Under the pieces are notes generated by a model. The model was not told the DNA's origin and did not search any database. It saw only the letters and a list, made by a program, of their open reading frames with translations. The position numbers and the translations under genes are program-made. From NCBI RefSeq assembly GCF_002902665.1, contig NZ_PPRM01000001.1, positions 1 to 58,453 of the forward strand: a stretch of 58,453 nt of DNA, written 5' to 3'. The number at the start of each line of letters is the position of its first letter. Within the stretch, counting starts at the first letter, position 1. Source of the DNA: Macrococcoides caseolyticum (GTDB lineage: Bacteria; Bacillota; Bacilli; Staphylococcales; Staphylococcaceae). Below, piece after piece: positions 25,668-34,003 of this stretch.

Positions 25668-26624
25668 TCAGTCATTTACCCAGACAATTTTATAAGTATA
25701 TTCATCATGCTTTTCTTTCAATATAAATGATGCATGTTCAGAAGCGATATAAGCTTTTCCGCACGTTTTACCTATCGATGCATAGTTTTTGCTCATAATT
25801 TTCTTGATTGTCGTTTTTCCTATACCTGTGAAGTCAACAATTTCGGATGTTTTTACATGACTTTGTTTAAGAAGTGCTATGGTATCGAATGCGATGTGTA
25901 CAGCTTCTTGCTTTGAAAAACGTCTGCCACATTCACAAATAATACGTCGTTCTTTATTTTGAAACACTCTTAAAATATTTTTACAAGAAGGACATTTTAT
26001 TCCTTTCTTCATATCCTGAAAAGGATAGTAGTGTATTCTTTCATGTTTGCTGTCTTTTTTATGGAATTTAGAAAACGTCGTCAAAGCACGAATATCAACA
26101 TCATTCGGTGGTTTAATGAGCGCATTTACAATACGATCGATATCCTTATGAAAAATAATATGTGAATGACCATTAAATCCTGTAACAATAAAGTCTGGAT
26201 TAATAAACACGACATAGCTTAATATTTTATAGTCCAGATTATGTTTCATGCAAAACTGCTTCAATTTAATATGCGCTCCCTTAAATTGTGATATAGGATC
26301 TTTAATAACATAGTTCTGTTCACTGACAAAGTTGTTATCAATAAATGAATAATGCCCAGAAAAATTTTTAATATCAAAATGAAATAAATAACCATCATGA
26401 ATCACAAGAAAATCATATTGAACTTCACCGTGATAATCTAACCTCAGATCCCATAACTTTGTACCGTCGCAATTTTTAATACGTTCGTAAAACTGCTTTT
26501 CTCCTATATAGCCAGAATATAAACGTTTATATTGTGCTTCATCGAAATCGTCTAAGGTTATTCGACTTTGCACTTCAAATAAATATTTGACATAAGAGCT
26601 TGGCTCATAAGTTTTTACAAACAT
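25668..26624 (-). CDS. NERD-domain (nuclease-related) protein with zinc ribbon
   Basis: 318-aa protein. Residues ~35-150 form a NERD domain with the endonuclease-like core (YDFLVIHDGYLFHFDIKNFSG, i.e. D-x-n-D-x-K). A four-cysteine zinc ribbon follows near residue 215 (CPSC...CECG), then a helical region IVDFTGIGKTTIKKIMSK that could be a helix-turn-helix. NERD proteins in Gram-positive bacteria are widespread and poorly characterised; nuclease activity is predicted from fold only. AGAGGTGA precedes the ATG. The tandem repeat array begins 10 bases beyond its stop codon, and no ordinary terminator is seen, so the repeats may serve as its 3' end. Confidence 0.8.
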   Translation of the reverse strand: MFVKTYEPSSYVKYLFEVQSRITLDDFDEAQYKRLYSGYIGEKQFYERIKNCDGTKLWDLRLDYHGEVQYDFLVIHDGYLFHFDIKNFSGHYSFIDNNFVSEQNYVIKDPISQFKGAHIKLKQFCMKHNLDYKILSYVVFINPDFIVTGFNGHSHIIFHKDIDRIVNALIKPPNDVDIRALTTFSKFHKKDSKHERIHYYPFQDMKKGIKCPSCKNILRVFQNKERRIICECGRRFSKQEAVHIAFDTIALLKQSHVKTSEIVDFTGIGKTTIKKIMSKNYASIGKTCGKAYIASEHASFILKEKHDEYTYKIVWVND

Positions 26625-26692
26625 TTCGTCACCTCTACTTTAATATATACCGATAAAATAAGGGTGACAAATTACGATTTTGAAAATATTAT

Positions 26693-26944
26693 TTATTTTG
26701 TGTAATGCAAAATCGTTTCGCTTAAACGTTGGCAACTTCCTTCAACACGGTCATTATAGTACTGTGCAAATCGCTCATCCTGCACGTAAAGTGATGCCAT
26801 ATTTCTATGATATTCAGTGCTATACATCCCGCTCATTATTTCAAGCCACGACTTATGATATTCAAAAATTTCTTGTCCGTACAGTACTTCATTCTCTTTC
26901 AGTTTTTCTTCTTTAAATGCTTCAAGCTTCTGTTGTTCCGTCAT
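26693..26944 (-). CDS. minimal TipAS-domain protein without DNA-binding domain
   Basis: 83-aa protein matching the C-terminal part of the TipAS antibiotic-recognition domain found in MerR-type TipA regulators: HKSWLEIMSGMYSTEYHRNMASLYVQDERFAQYYNDRVEGS. The MerR helix-turn-helix and the middle of the TipAS domain are absent. AAAGGAAAG lies before the ATG, so it appears to be expressed as a stand-alone protein and not just a remnant. TipAS binds thiopeptides in Streptomyces; this protein might sequester a ligand, or be a degraded regulator. Divergent from the peptidase E-like gene. Confidence 0.7.
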   Translation of the reverse strand: MTEQQKLEAFKEEKLKENEVLYGQEIFEYHKSWLEIMSGMYSTEYHRNMASLYVQDERFAQYYNDRVEGSCQRLSETILHYTK

Positions 26945-27037
26945 TTGAATCTTTCCTTTAATTAAATTACACCTTTACGCAACGTTAAGGTCAACAGTTG
27001 TGGTAAAATTAATAAAAATTTACACGAGGTGACATCT

Positions 27038-27691
27038 ATGACAAACATACTCATGAGCACATTCCAGGCCAAATCAGGCTGGAATAATATATTACAGAAG
27101 TACTTAGAAAATAAAAAAGTGCTCGTCATTCCTTTCGCATTTGGTGATATCGTAAAAAATGAACGAGATTGGCTGAAAATATATGGACTCCGCAGCAAAT
27201 ATTATTTACAGATGGTGAATCCGCTCGTGAGTTTTGGAGTGAATAAAAAAGATATTTCCTGGGCAAAGTATTATTCCGATACATCTCGGACTTTAAAAGA
27301 GAAGATTAATAAAGCGGATGTACTGTTCTTCTCGGGAGGATACCCAGATTTAATGATGAAGCGTCTGAAGGATATGGATGTAATAAAATCGATTCAGAAG
27401 TTTAAAGGAACAGTTATTGGTTTCAGCGCAGGTGCGATGGTTCAGATTGAAAACTTCCACATTACGCCTGACAAGGATTATAATCACTTCTCCTATCATT
27501 ATAGTTTAGAATTGTTACATGGATTTGATGTTGAAGTTCATTATGAGAAGTCCGACGACCATGATGCATATATTGATAAAGTAATCATGGAAAGAAATAT
27601 TCCGGTATATGCGATAGGAGATAACGGTATCGTTATTGTTGAAGACAACCAATTTAAAAGCTATGGAGATGTGACGTTTTATCACGTATAA
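27038..27691 (+). CDS. peptidase E-like (S51) / class I glutamine amidotransferase-like protein
   Basis: 217-aa protein of the S51 dipeptidase E fold. The nucleophile elbow GFSAGAM (Ser near residue 133) and the preceding FFSGGYPDLMMKRL match the family, in which the enzyme cleaves Asp-X dipeptides. The remaining catalytic residues cannot be assigned with certainty. The ATG at 27038 follows GAGGTGAC; an in-frame GTG at 27029 overlaps it. Followed 63 bases later by the small RHH-like gene. Confidence 0.82.
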   Translation: MTNILMSTFQAKSGWNNILQKYLENKKVLVIPFAFGDIVKNERDWLKIYGLRSKYYLQMVNPLVSFGVNKKDISWAKYYSDTSRTLKEKINKADVLFFSGGYPDLMMKRLKDMDVIKSIQKFKGTVIGFSAGAMVQIENFHITPDKDYNHFSYHYSLELLHGFDVEVHYEKSDDHDAYIDKVIMERNIPVYAIGDNGIVIVEDNQFKSYGDVTFYHV

Positions 27692-27754
27692 TACGTCCCG
27701 CTAGATAATTCTTTAAGTTTTATTTATGATAACTATATTGAAAGGAATGATTTT

Positions 27755-27961
27755 ATGCCGATGATGAATGTTTATGTAACACTTGAAGAGAAGAAGATGA
27801 TTCAGGCAGTTGCTAAAGCTTTGGATATGAAAGTGTCAGATGTTTTTAAAACATATTCAATGAAAGAAATAGAAAGTAAAGCACGTGATCTTGATATTGA
27901 TCAAGTGTCAGTAAAGCAGGATAAACAGCATAAAGCGATGATGCGTGAGCTTGGGTTATAG
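27755..27961 (+). CDS. small ribbon-helix-helix-like protein
   Basis: 68-aa protein with a ribbon-helix-helix-like layout: a short strand MNVYVTLEEKKMIQAVAKAL, then KVSDVFKTYSMKEIESKA, and a charged C-terminus. This looks like an antitoxin-type or DUF6290 DNA-binding protein. No toxin gene adjoins it: the next gene is an MFS transporter beyond a terminator. GAAAGGAATG precedes the ATG. Gene real; function inferred from fold only. Confidence 0.6.
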   Translation: MPMMNVYVTLEEKKMIQAVAKALDMKVSDVFKTYSMKEIESKARDLDIDQVSVKQDKQHKAMMRELGL

Positions 27962-28037
27962 TGTTTACAACTCATTTTATGCGCTTTATAATATTTCTAA
28001 AGGTGGCTTTGTGCCGGTTTTCATTTATATGATGATT

Positions 28038-28070
28038 ACAGCGCCTTCCGATATGGAAGGCGCTGTTTAT
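28038..28070 (+). terminator. Rho-independent terminator after RHH-like gene
   Basis: Stem ACAGCGCCTTCC / GGAAGGCGCTGT with a 5-base loop, then TTTATTTT. Confidence 0.85.
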
Positions 28071-28083
28071 TTTGGAGGTTACA

Positions 28084-29226
28084 ATGAAGGTTAATTTGTT
28101 TTTACTTGCGATGATGGCATTTTTAGCAGGGTTAAATGAGCTTGTGTTAGCAGACATTCTCCCGTTCGTGATGGATTACTTTAATATTAATACGCAAGAA
28201 GCGGGTTATTTAATAACCGTCTTCGCATTAATATTTGGTCTTGCAGGTCCTGTTCTGATGAGTGTAACGATGAATGTAAATCGTAAGACGCTGTTATTAG
28301 TTTTCTTATCGGTATTTATCATCGGTAATTTAATGAGTGTGTTTGCACAATTCTACTGGATGATGATGCTATCGCGCATTGTACTTGCTGCGAGTGTGTC
28401 GATGTTGATCGGCTTAGCATTATCGTTATCTGTTAAAGTAGTACCTGAGTATATGCAGGCGCGTGCGATCGGCATTATTATGATGAGCATCAGTGGTTCT
28501 TTAGTACTGGGAACGCCGATTGGTATTTATATTTCAGAACTGACAGACTGGAAAGTGATATTTATATTGATCAGTGTTTTATCGGCAATACTAATGCTGT
28601 TACTGATGAAGTATTTCCCGAAGAATATTCAAGTTGAACATGTCTCTATGGCACGTGACTGGAAGTTTATATTGAAGAAAGAAATTTTATCTGTCCATTT
28701 GTTCAGTTTCTTATTCTTTGTAGGGCAGGGCATGTTTTTCGTTTATTTAACGCCGTATTTAATGGATAGAGGTCATAGTATTGCAATTGTAGGCTTAATT
28801 TATCTTGTGTTTGGTCTTGCAGGGATTATCGGCAGTGGGATTGGTGGCTATATGACAGATAAGTTTGGGAGTACGAACTTACTTGTAGTGCAGTCGTTTT
28901 TATATGTATTCTTAATGCTGATGGTAAATTTTACAGCATTTTCTGCCGTGCTGGTATGTATTAATATCGCGATATGGGCGATGACGGGGTGGATGGTAAA
29001 TGCTCCGACGCAAACATATTTAATACAAGCAGCACCAAAGTTCTCAAGTATTAATCAAACTGTAAGTACGTCATCAACACAGTTCGGTATTTCTCTAGGC
29101 GCACTGTTAGGTGGCATCTGTATTACCCAGACGAATTCATATCCTGCGCTCATTTATTATGGATGCTGTGTTCTTGTAATTGCATTTTTAGTAACGCTAT
29201 ATATACGCAGACTTAATACGAAATAA
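28084..29226 (+). CDS. MFS transporter, DHA1 type
   Basis: 380-aa major facilitator permease with twelve predicted helices. The N-terminal ILPFVMDYFNINTQEAGYL and the loop 2-3 motif are of the DHA1 (AraJ/drug-H+ antiporter) type, though the loop motif (VTMNVNRKTLL) is divergent from the classical GxxxDRxGRR; the second-half copy GGYMTDKFGSTNLL is better preserved. Substrate unknown. The start at 28084 follows GGAGGT 4 bases before; an in-frame TTG at 28072 overlaps the terminator. It lies directly behind the terminator of the previous unit, so its promoter must overlap or be read-through. Confidence 0.8.
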   Translation: MKVNLFLLAMMAFLAGLNELVLADILPFVMDYFNINTQEAGYLITVFALIFGLAGPVLMSVTMNVNRKTLLLVFLSVFIIGNLMSVFAQFYWMMMLSRIVLAASVSMLIGLALSLSVKVVPEYMQARAIGIIMMSISGSLVLGTPIGIYISELTDWKVIFILISVLSAILMLLLMKYFPKNIQVEHVSMARDWKFILKKEILSVHLFSFLFFVGQGMFFVYLTPYLMDRGHSIAIVGLIYLVFGLAGIIGSGIGGYMTDKFGSTNLLVVQSFLYVFLMLMVNFTAFSAVLVCINIAIWAMTGWMVNAPTQTYLIQAAPKFSSINQTVSTSSTQFGISLGALLGGICITQTNSYPALIYYGCCVLVIAFLVTLYIRRLNTK

Positions 29227-29254
29227 GGAGTGGCAGAGGCCACTCCTTATTTTG
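29225..29254. terminator. terminator between convergent MFS and DUF3147-like genes
   Basis: Stem AAGGAGTGG / CCACTCCTT with a 6-base loop, T-rich on both sides; it overlaps the 3' end of the minus-strand gene. Confidence 0.8.
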
Positions 29255-29645
29255 CGTGTATAGATGAATGTTTAAGGGATTTATGTGTTACCGCATGATG
29301 AACGAGGCTGACAACTTTAGAAATTGTAAGCGCGCTCCCAAACCATGCGATAAATCCTGTAACTATACTCAGAGCATAGTTTGAAGTTGTGCTTAACATA
29401 CTCCATGTAACGAGTATGCTGATCAAACCGCCAGTCATGCCGAATACAGCACCGCGACATACGTTCGTTGCAAATTTATTACCGTACTCCATACCTGCAA
29501 TTACAAGGGAAAGGAGGAATACAGCGGGGAATGTTGCGAATATACCGCCAAAATCTTCCCATGGGATTACTTTTGAAATGATATAGCTGAAAGCAACAGT
29601 GCTTCCGCCGATGAGGAATTTTAATAATAGTATTTTTATTTTCAT
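29247..29645 (-). CDS. DUF3147-like small membrane protein, paralogue 2
   Basis: 132-aa membrane protein with four helices. The core IPWEDFGGIFATFPAVFLLSLV is nearly the same as IGGIFATLPAVFLAAIL in the gene just upstream, so the two are tandem paralogues. This copy has a longer basic His-rich tail (HHAVTHKSLKHSSIHAK). The ATG at 29645 follows AAGGAAG; upstream in-frame starts run into the previous gene. Family of unknown function; probably a two-gene operon with 29660-30019. Confidence 0.7.
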   Translation of the reverse strand: MKIKILLLKFLIGGSTVAFSYIISKVIPWEDFGGIFATFPAVFLLSLVIAGMEYGNKFATNVCRGAVFGMTGGLISILVTWSMLSTTSNYALSIVTGFIAWFGSALTISKVVSLVHHAVTHKSLKHSSIHAK

Positions 29646-29659
29646 CTGAAAGACTTCCT

Positions 29660-30019
29660 TTAGATATTTTTGAATGCGAATAATACGCAAGAAATAACAA
29701 ACCAGCAAAGCGTTGATAACACAGCGCCTTTCTTAAATCCTGTCTTAGGTACAAAGTATGATGCGAAGGTAACAGTTAAGATGCAGCTCGTAATACCGAT
29801 GACGGCACCGCTGCTTAAATTCATCGAAGCATTTACTAAATCTTCGCCGTGGTGATCGACTGATAGTGCAAGTATTGCTGCTAGAAATACAGCAGGAAGT
29901 GTAGCAAAGATACCACCGATTTTACCACCTACTTTACTTGCAATGATAGATGCGCCAGCTACTGCAGCACCACCGATGATAAAGCGTAATATTAACCCGG
30001 ACAATGATATTCCGAACAT
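29660..30019 (-). CDS. DUF3147-like small membrane protein, paralogue 1
   Basis: 119-aa protein with four membrane helices (FIIGGAAVAGASIIAS, GIFATLPAVFLAAILAL, SSGAVIGITSCILTV, STLCWFVISCVLFAF). First gene of the pair and the more compact copy. The shared GGIFATxPAVFL signature with the downstream copy suggests a heteromeric membrane assembly, as with other small paired membrane proteins; this is inference. Its ribosome binding site is weak. Confidence 0.7.
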   Translation of the reverse strand: MFGISLSGLILRFIIGGAAVAGASIIASKVGGKIGGIFATLPAVFLAAILALSVDHHGEDLVNASMNLSSGAVIGITSCILTVTFASYFVPKTGFKKGAVLSTLCWFVISCVLFAFKNI

Positions 30020-30205
30020 TCAGGTCATCTCTTTTCTTTATTCGTGATTAATTTCACAATTAAGAATAAGCGTGTTTTAATATATTGTAAAGTCATTTAA
30101 ACATAATGCCACGTAATTGTCACAAGTATTACTTTACTAACTTGTTGGTAAAACATATTAAATTCCTATACTATTAAGATACGAACAAATTGTAGGAGAA
30201 TGCTT

Positions 30206-30568
30206 GTGAAATATTTTTTGATTACTATAGGAATCATATCGACCGTACTTGGTTTCATCGGTGCAGCATTACCACTTTTGCCGACGACGCCATTTTTACT
30301 GCTGGCAGTATTCTGTTTCGCACGCAGTTCTGATCGGTTTCATGAATGGCTCGTGCGAACAAGGCTATATAAAAGTTATGTGCAGGAGTTTTATGAACAA
30401 AAAGGATATACGATGAAGAAGAAATTTCAACTATTACTGTCGGTATATATCGTTGTTGGATTTTCAATGTATATGGTCGATCATTTATATGTCAGGATTG
30501 GACTTGGAATAATGTTGTTCTTACAGACGGTGGTACTGTTTACGTTTGTGAAGACGATTAAAGAATGA
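30206..30568 (+). CDS. YbaN-like DUF454 inner membrane protein
   Basis: 120-aa protein of the YbaN/DUF454 family with the signature LGFIGAALPLLPTTPFLLLAVFCFARSS, a hairpin of two helices with a PLLPTTPF turn, then a short cytoplasmic loop with FHEWLV and two more helices. Function unknown in all species. AGGAG at 30194 fits a GTG start at 30206 (7-base spacing) better than the ATG at 30200 (1 base), so GTG is chosen. Divergent from the DUF3147 pair and convergent with the LacI regulator. Confidence 0.8.
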   Translation: MKYFLITIGIISTVLGFIGAALPLLPTTPFLLLAVFCFARSSDRFHEWLVRTRLYKSYVQEFYEQKGYTMKKKFQLLLSVYIVVGFSMYMVDHLYVRIGLGIMLFLQTVVLFTFVKTIKE

Positions 30569-30600
30569 AAGGCACGCATCATTTTGATGCGTGCCTTTTT
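30568..30600. terminator. bidirectional terminator
   Basis: Stem AAAGGCACGCATCA / TGATGCGTGCCTTT between the DUF454 gene and the convergent LacI-family gene, with T-runs on both strands. Confidence 0.9.
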
Positions 30601-31601
30601 GCGATTACTGTTTCTCTTTCAATCAGTTTATGTGGAATAACAAAACGCGTGCCCTCTATTCTGTCACCTTTTATTAGGTTTGCAAGTTTATGCATCGCTA
30701 TTTGACCGAGTTTTTCAGTTTCTATATCCAGCGTTGTTAAATAAGGATGCGTGAGCGTTGAAAATATTGAATTGTTAAAGCTAATCACTGAAATATCATC
30801 TGGCACTCTATAACCATATAATTCAACCAGCTGAATAATACGCAAAGCGAAAATATCATCCAGTGCGATAATTGCTGTCGTATTTGTAGCCTGTATTTTA
30901 TCTTCAAATTTGATGTAGTCATCTGGCGCATTTAGTGTCAGGCTTTGATGTGCATTTAACTGTGCCATCATCATCGATTTCTGATAGCCGAAGTATCGTT
31001 CATAGAAAATGTTCTCTGTTGTCGTATTTGTGATAAAGAGTATGTTTTGATGGCCATTTTTGATTAAATAATCAGTCGCTTGCTGACCGAGGAGCTGGTT
31101 ATCATTATCTACATAAATTGTATTTGAAAGTGCGTCATAAGGTTGTCCGATTAATACGAAAGGAATACTATGTTTACGCAAATATTCAATGATAGGATCA
31201 TCAATGACAGAGTATGTAATGATAAAGCCGCCAACTTGCTTTTCAGTATGCATCGCTTTAACATTCTCGAACAATGTATCGATGTCTTTCGCAATTGCAA
31301 GAGCTGTGGTTAAGTTATGAGTTCGTGCTTCCCCGTTTATCGCTTCAATAATTTCAAGGAAGAATGGATTAGCAAGACGCTCTTTGGAATCGAGTGGTGG
31401 CAAAATGATGCCTATAGCACTCGTCGTACGCTTCCCAAGATTTCTTGCAGAAATATTCGGAACGTAGCCGAGTTCATCCATTACTTTCTGAACTTTCTTC
31501 TTTGTCGCCTGTGAGATGCTCGGATGATCATTGATCACGCGTGACACTGTGCTTGTTGCAACACCTGCAGCGTGTGCAACGTCTTTAACGGTTATTGCCA
31601 T
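30579..31601 (-). CDS. malR: LacI-family regulator of the maltose/glucose PTS (MalR-like)
   Basis: 340-aa LacI/GalR repressor. N-terminal helix-turn-helix VKDVAHAAGVATSTVSRVIND, hinge helix PNISARNLGKRTT, and a periplasmic-binding-like effector domain ending in TRFVIPHKLIERET. The ATG at 31601 follows GTGGAGG; the upstream 20 codons in frame are rejected. Divergent from the PTS gene, with a LacI-type operator in the gap (31727-31743), so it most likely represses the PTS operon. MalR is inferred from context; other sugars are possible. Confidence 0.82.
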   Translation of the reverse strand: MAITVKDVAHAAGVATSTVSRVINDHPSISQATKKKVQKVMDELGYVPNISARNLGKRTTSAIGIILPPLDSKERLANPFFLEIIEAINGEARTHNLTTALAIAKDIDTLFENVKAMHTEKQVGGFIITYSVIDDPIIEYLRKHSIPFVLIGQPYDALSNTIYVDNDNQLLGQQATDYLIKNGHQNILFITNTTTENIFYERYFGYQKSMMMAQLNAHQSLTLNAPDDYIKFEDKIQATNTTAIIALDDIFALRIIQLVELYGYRVPDDISVISFNNSIFSTLTHPYLTTLDIETEKLGQIAMHKLANLIKGDRIEGTRFVIPHKLIERETVIAKRHASK

Positions 31602-31639
31602 AGTTTTCCTCCACGTTACATGATTTATCTCTATGATGG

Positions 31640-31653
31640 AGCAAACGATTACA
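31640..31653. promoter_or_regulatory. cre-like catabolite repression site
   Basis: AGCAAACGATTACA matches the cre consensus TGNAANCGNWNNCA at all fixed positions except the first. It lies in the leader of malR and upstream of the PTS promoter. CcpA binding is inferred. Confidence 0.5.
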
Positions 31654-31691
31654 TTAGTCAATACACTTATAAAAGCTTATTAAAGTTACTA

Positions 31692-31743
31692 TTTACAAAA
31701 GTAAGTTACAGTGATATATTGAATTCAACGAAACCGGTTGCAT
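31692..31743 (+). promoter_or_regulatory. PTS promoter with LacI-type operator
   Basis: TTTACA (31692-31697), a 17-bp spacer and TATATT (31715-31720). Just downstream lies AACGAAACCGGTTGCAT (31727-31743), with a central CCGG dyad AAACCGGTT typical of LacI-family operators. Its position over the transcription start suits repression by the divergent MalR-like protein. Confidence 0.7.
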
Positions 31744-31766
31744 AAAAATAAAAGGAGTTGAATGTA

Positions 31767-33935
31767 GTGAAAAAATTATTAAGTTTTGAATTCTGGCAAA
31801 AGTTCGGAAAAGCATTGATGGTCGTTGTTGCAGTAATGCCAGCTGCTGGGTTGATGATCAGTATCGGGAAATCGATTCCGTTAATCAGTCCGGATATGCA
31901 GATGTTGATTACAATTGGTAGTGTTATAGAGAGCATAGGTTGGGCGATTATTGGAAACCTACATCTGCTCTTTGCATTAGCGATCGGAGGAAGCTGGGCG
32001 AAAGAGCGTGCTGGTGGCGCGTTTGCAGCAGGGATAGCCTTTATATTAATCAACCGTATTACAGGTGCGGTCTTTGGTGTTAACAGTGCAATGCTCGCAG
32101 ATGACAAAGCATTTACTCACACATTATTCGGCACTAAGATTATGGTGAAAGGGTTCTTTACGAGTGTATTAGAGGCACCTGCATTAAACATGGGTGTGTT
32201 CGTAGGGATTATCGCAGGATTTGTTGGTGCGAATGCATATAACAAATATTATAACTACCGTAAGTTACCAGATGCATTATCATTCTTCAATGGTAAACGT
32301 TTCGTACCATTTGTCGTTATTTTATGGTCGACAATTGTAGCGATTGTACTATCAATCGTATGGCCTTATATACAGGCCGGTATTAACAACTTCGGTCTAT
32401 GGATTGCAACATCTAAGGATACAGCGCCTATCTTAGCACCATTTTTATTTGGATTTTTAGAGCGTTTATTATTACCATTCGGATTACATCATATGCTTAC
32501 AATTCCAATTAACTATACGCAACTTGGTGGAACATATGAAATTCTTTCTGGTGCACAAGCAGGGACGAAAGTATATGGACAAGATCCTTTGTGGCTAGCA
32601 TGGGCAACAGACTTAGTAAACTTAAATCATGCTGGAGATACAGCGCAATATAATCACGTATTAAATACATTTACACCTGCACGTTTTAAAGTAGGACAAA
32701 TGATTGGTTCAAGCGGTATTTTAATGGGGCTTGCTTATGCGATGTACCGTAACGTTGACAACGATAAGAAACCAAAATATAAATCAATGTATTTATCAGC
32801 TGCAATCGCAGTATTCTTAACTGGTGTAACAGAACCTTTAGAATTTATGTTCATGTTTGTTGCAGCGCCGCTATATGCAGTTTATGCAGTAATTCAAGGT
32901 GCAGCATTCGCGATGGCAGACGTCATCAACCTACGCGTTCATTCATTTGGGACAATCGAATTATTAACACGTACACCTCTTGCGCTTAAAGCAGGACTTG
33001 GTGGCGACTTGATTAACTTTGTCTTAACGACGATTGGATTTGCAATCGCAACATATTTCATTGCAAATCTCTTAATCAAAAAGTTCAATTTTGCAACACC
33101 AGGACGTAACGGAAATTATGAGATTGATGGAGAATCTAACGCAACAGAAGTTGTAGCAGCAGATAAGCAAGTGATTCAAGTCATTCACTTATTAGGTGGG
33201 AAAGAGAATATTAAAGATGTCGACGCTTGTATGACAAGACTGCGAGTAAGTGTTAATGATAAAGCTAAAGTTGCGACAGAAACGGAATGGAAGAAAGCTG
33301 GAGCAATGGGATTAATCGTGAAAGATAACGGTGTACAGGCTGTTTATGGTCCTAAAGCAGACGTATTAAAATCAGATATCGAAGATTTATTACAGTCAGG
33401 CGCTGATATTCCACAGCCAGAAGAAACAGTGGTTCAGCCAACTATACTGGACAACTCTGATGGTGCTGGATTTACAGGTCATGTACATCAACTACTTGCA
33501 GTTGCAGATGGAGAAGTCATCGATATTACTTCTGTGAACGACCCGGTATTCTCACAGAAGATGATGGGTGAAGGTTATGCAGTAAAGCCCGAATCAGAAG
33601 AAGTTGCATCGCCTGTAGATGGAGAAATCATCAGTATCTTCCCAACGAAACATGCAATTGGTATTAGAACGAATGATGGGATAGAAGTGCTCGTGCATAT
33701 GGGTATTGAAACAGTTCAAATGAAACAACCAGCTTCACGCGTTGTTGTCAATGACGGTCAGAAGGTAAAAGCTGGAGATACATTAGCTTATATGGATCTC
33801 GCAGCAGTAAGAGCAGAAGGTAAGGATACGACAATTATTATCGTAATGACCAATAGCGATAAAGTTGATACATTACAATTAAATAAAACAGGAATCGTTC
33901 AAAAAGGTGAAACAGTTGGTACGATGACAGTTTAA
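31767..33935 (+). CDS. malT: PTS EIICBA permease, maltose/glucose class
   Basis: 722-aa phosphotransferase permease with domain order IIC-IIB-IIA. IIC has about ten helices, with the family block PFGLHHMLTIPINYTQLGG and VTEPLEFMFMF. The IIB phosphocysteine is in VDACMTRLRVSV near residue 487, and the IIA phosphohistidine in VLVHMGIETV near 645. The class covers glucose, maltose and other alpha-glucosides. The association with a LacI regulator and a MapP-like phosphatase points to maltose (MalT), but glucose cannot be excluded. AAAGGAG suits a GTG start at 31767 (9 bases); a TTG at 31758 would be too close. A terminator separates it from mapP. Confidence 0.85.
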   Translation: MKKLLSFEFWQKFGKALMVVVAVMPAAGLMISIGKSIPLISPDMQMLITIGSVIESIGWAIIGNLHLLFALAIGGSWAKERAGGAFAAGIAFILINRITGAVFGVNSAMLADDKAFTHTLFGTKIMVKGFFTSVLEAPALNMGVFVGIIAGFVGANAYNKYYNYRKLPDALSFFNGKRFVPFVVILWSTIVAIVLSIVWPYIQAGINNFGLWIATSKDTAPILAPFLFGFLERLLLPFGLHHMLTIPINYTQLGGTYEILSGAQAGTKVYGQDPLWLAWATDLVNLNHAGDTAQYNHVLNTFTPARFKVGQMIGSSGILMGLAYAMYRNVDNDKKPKYKSMYLSAAIAVFLTGVTEPLEFMFMFVAAPLYAVYAVIQGAAFAMADVINLRVHSFGTIELLTRTPLALKAGLGGDLINFVLTTIGFAIATYFIANLLIKKFNFATPGRNGNYEIDGESNATEVVAADKQVIQVIHLLGGKENIKDVDACMTRLRVSVNDKAKVATETEWKKAGAMGLIVKDNGVQAVYGPKADVLKSDIEDLLQSGADIPQPEETVVQPTILDNSDGAGFTGHVHQLLAVADGEVIDITSVNDPVFSQKMMGEGYAVKPESEEVASPVDGEIISIFPTKHAIGIRTNDGIEVLVHMGIETVQMKQPASRVVVNDGQKVKAGDTLAYMDLAAVRAEGKDTTIIIVMTNSDKVDTLQLNKTGIVQKGETVGTMTV

Positions 33936-33937
33936 TC

Positions 33938-33964
33938 AAAAAGACAGTCTTTGGACTGTCTTTT
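33938..33964 (+). terminator. Rho-independent terminator after PTS gene
   Basis: Stem AAAAGACAGTC / GACTGTCTTTT with a 5-base loop. Confidence 0.85.
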
Positions 33965-34003
33965 CGTTATAATAGGGATAATTAATGATAAGGAGCGAAT
34001 GCA

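Noticed and set aside
27755-27961. antitoxin of a toxin-antitoxin pair
   Set aside because: The RHH-like gene has no toxin-like neighbour; it is followed by a terminator and an MFS transporter.
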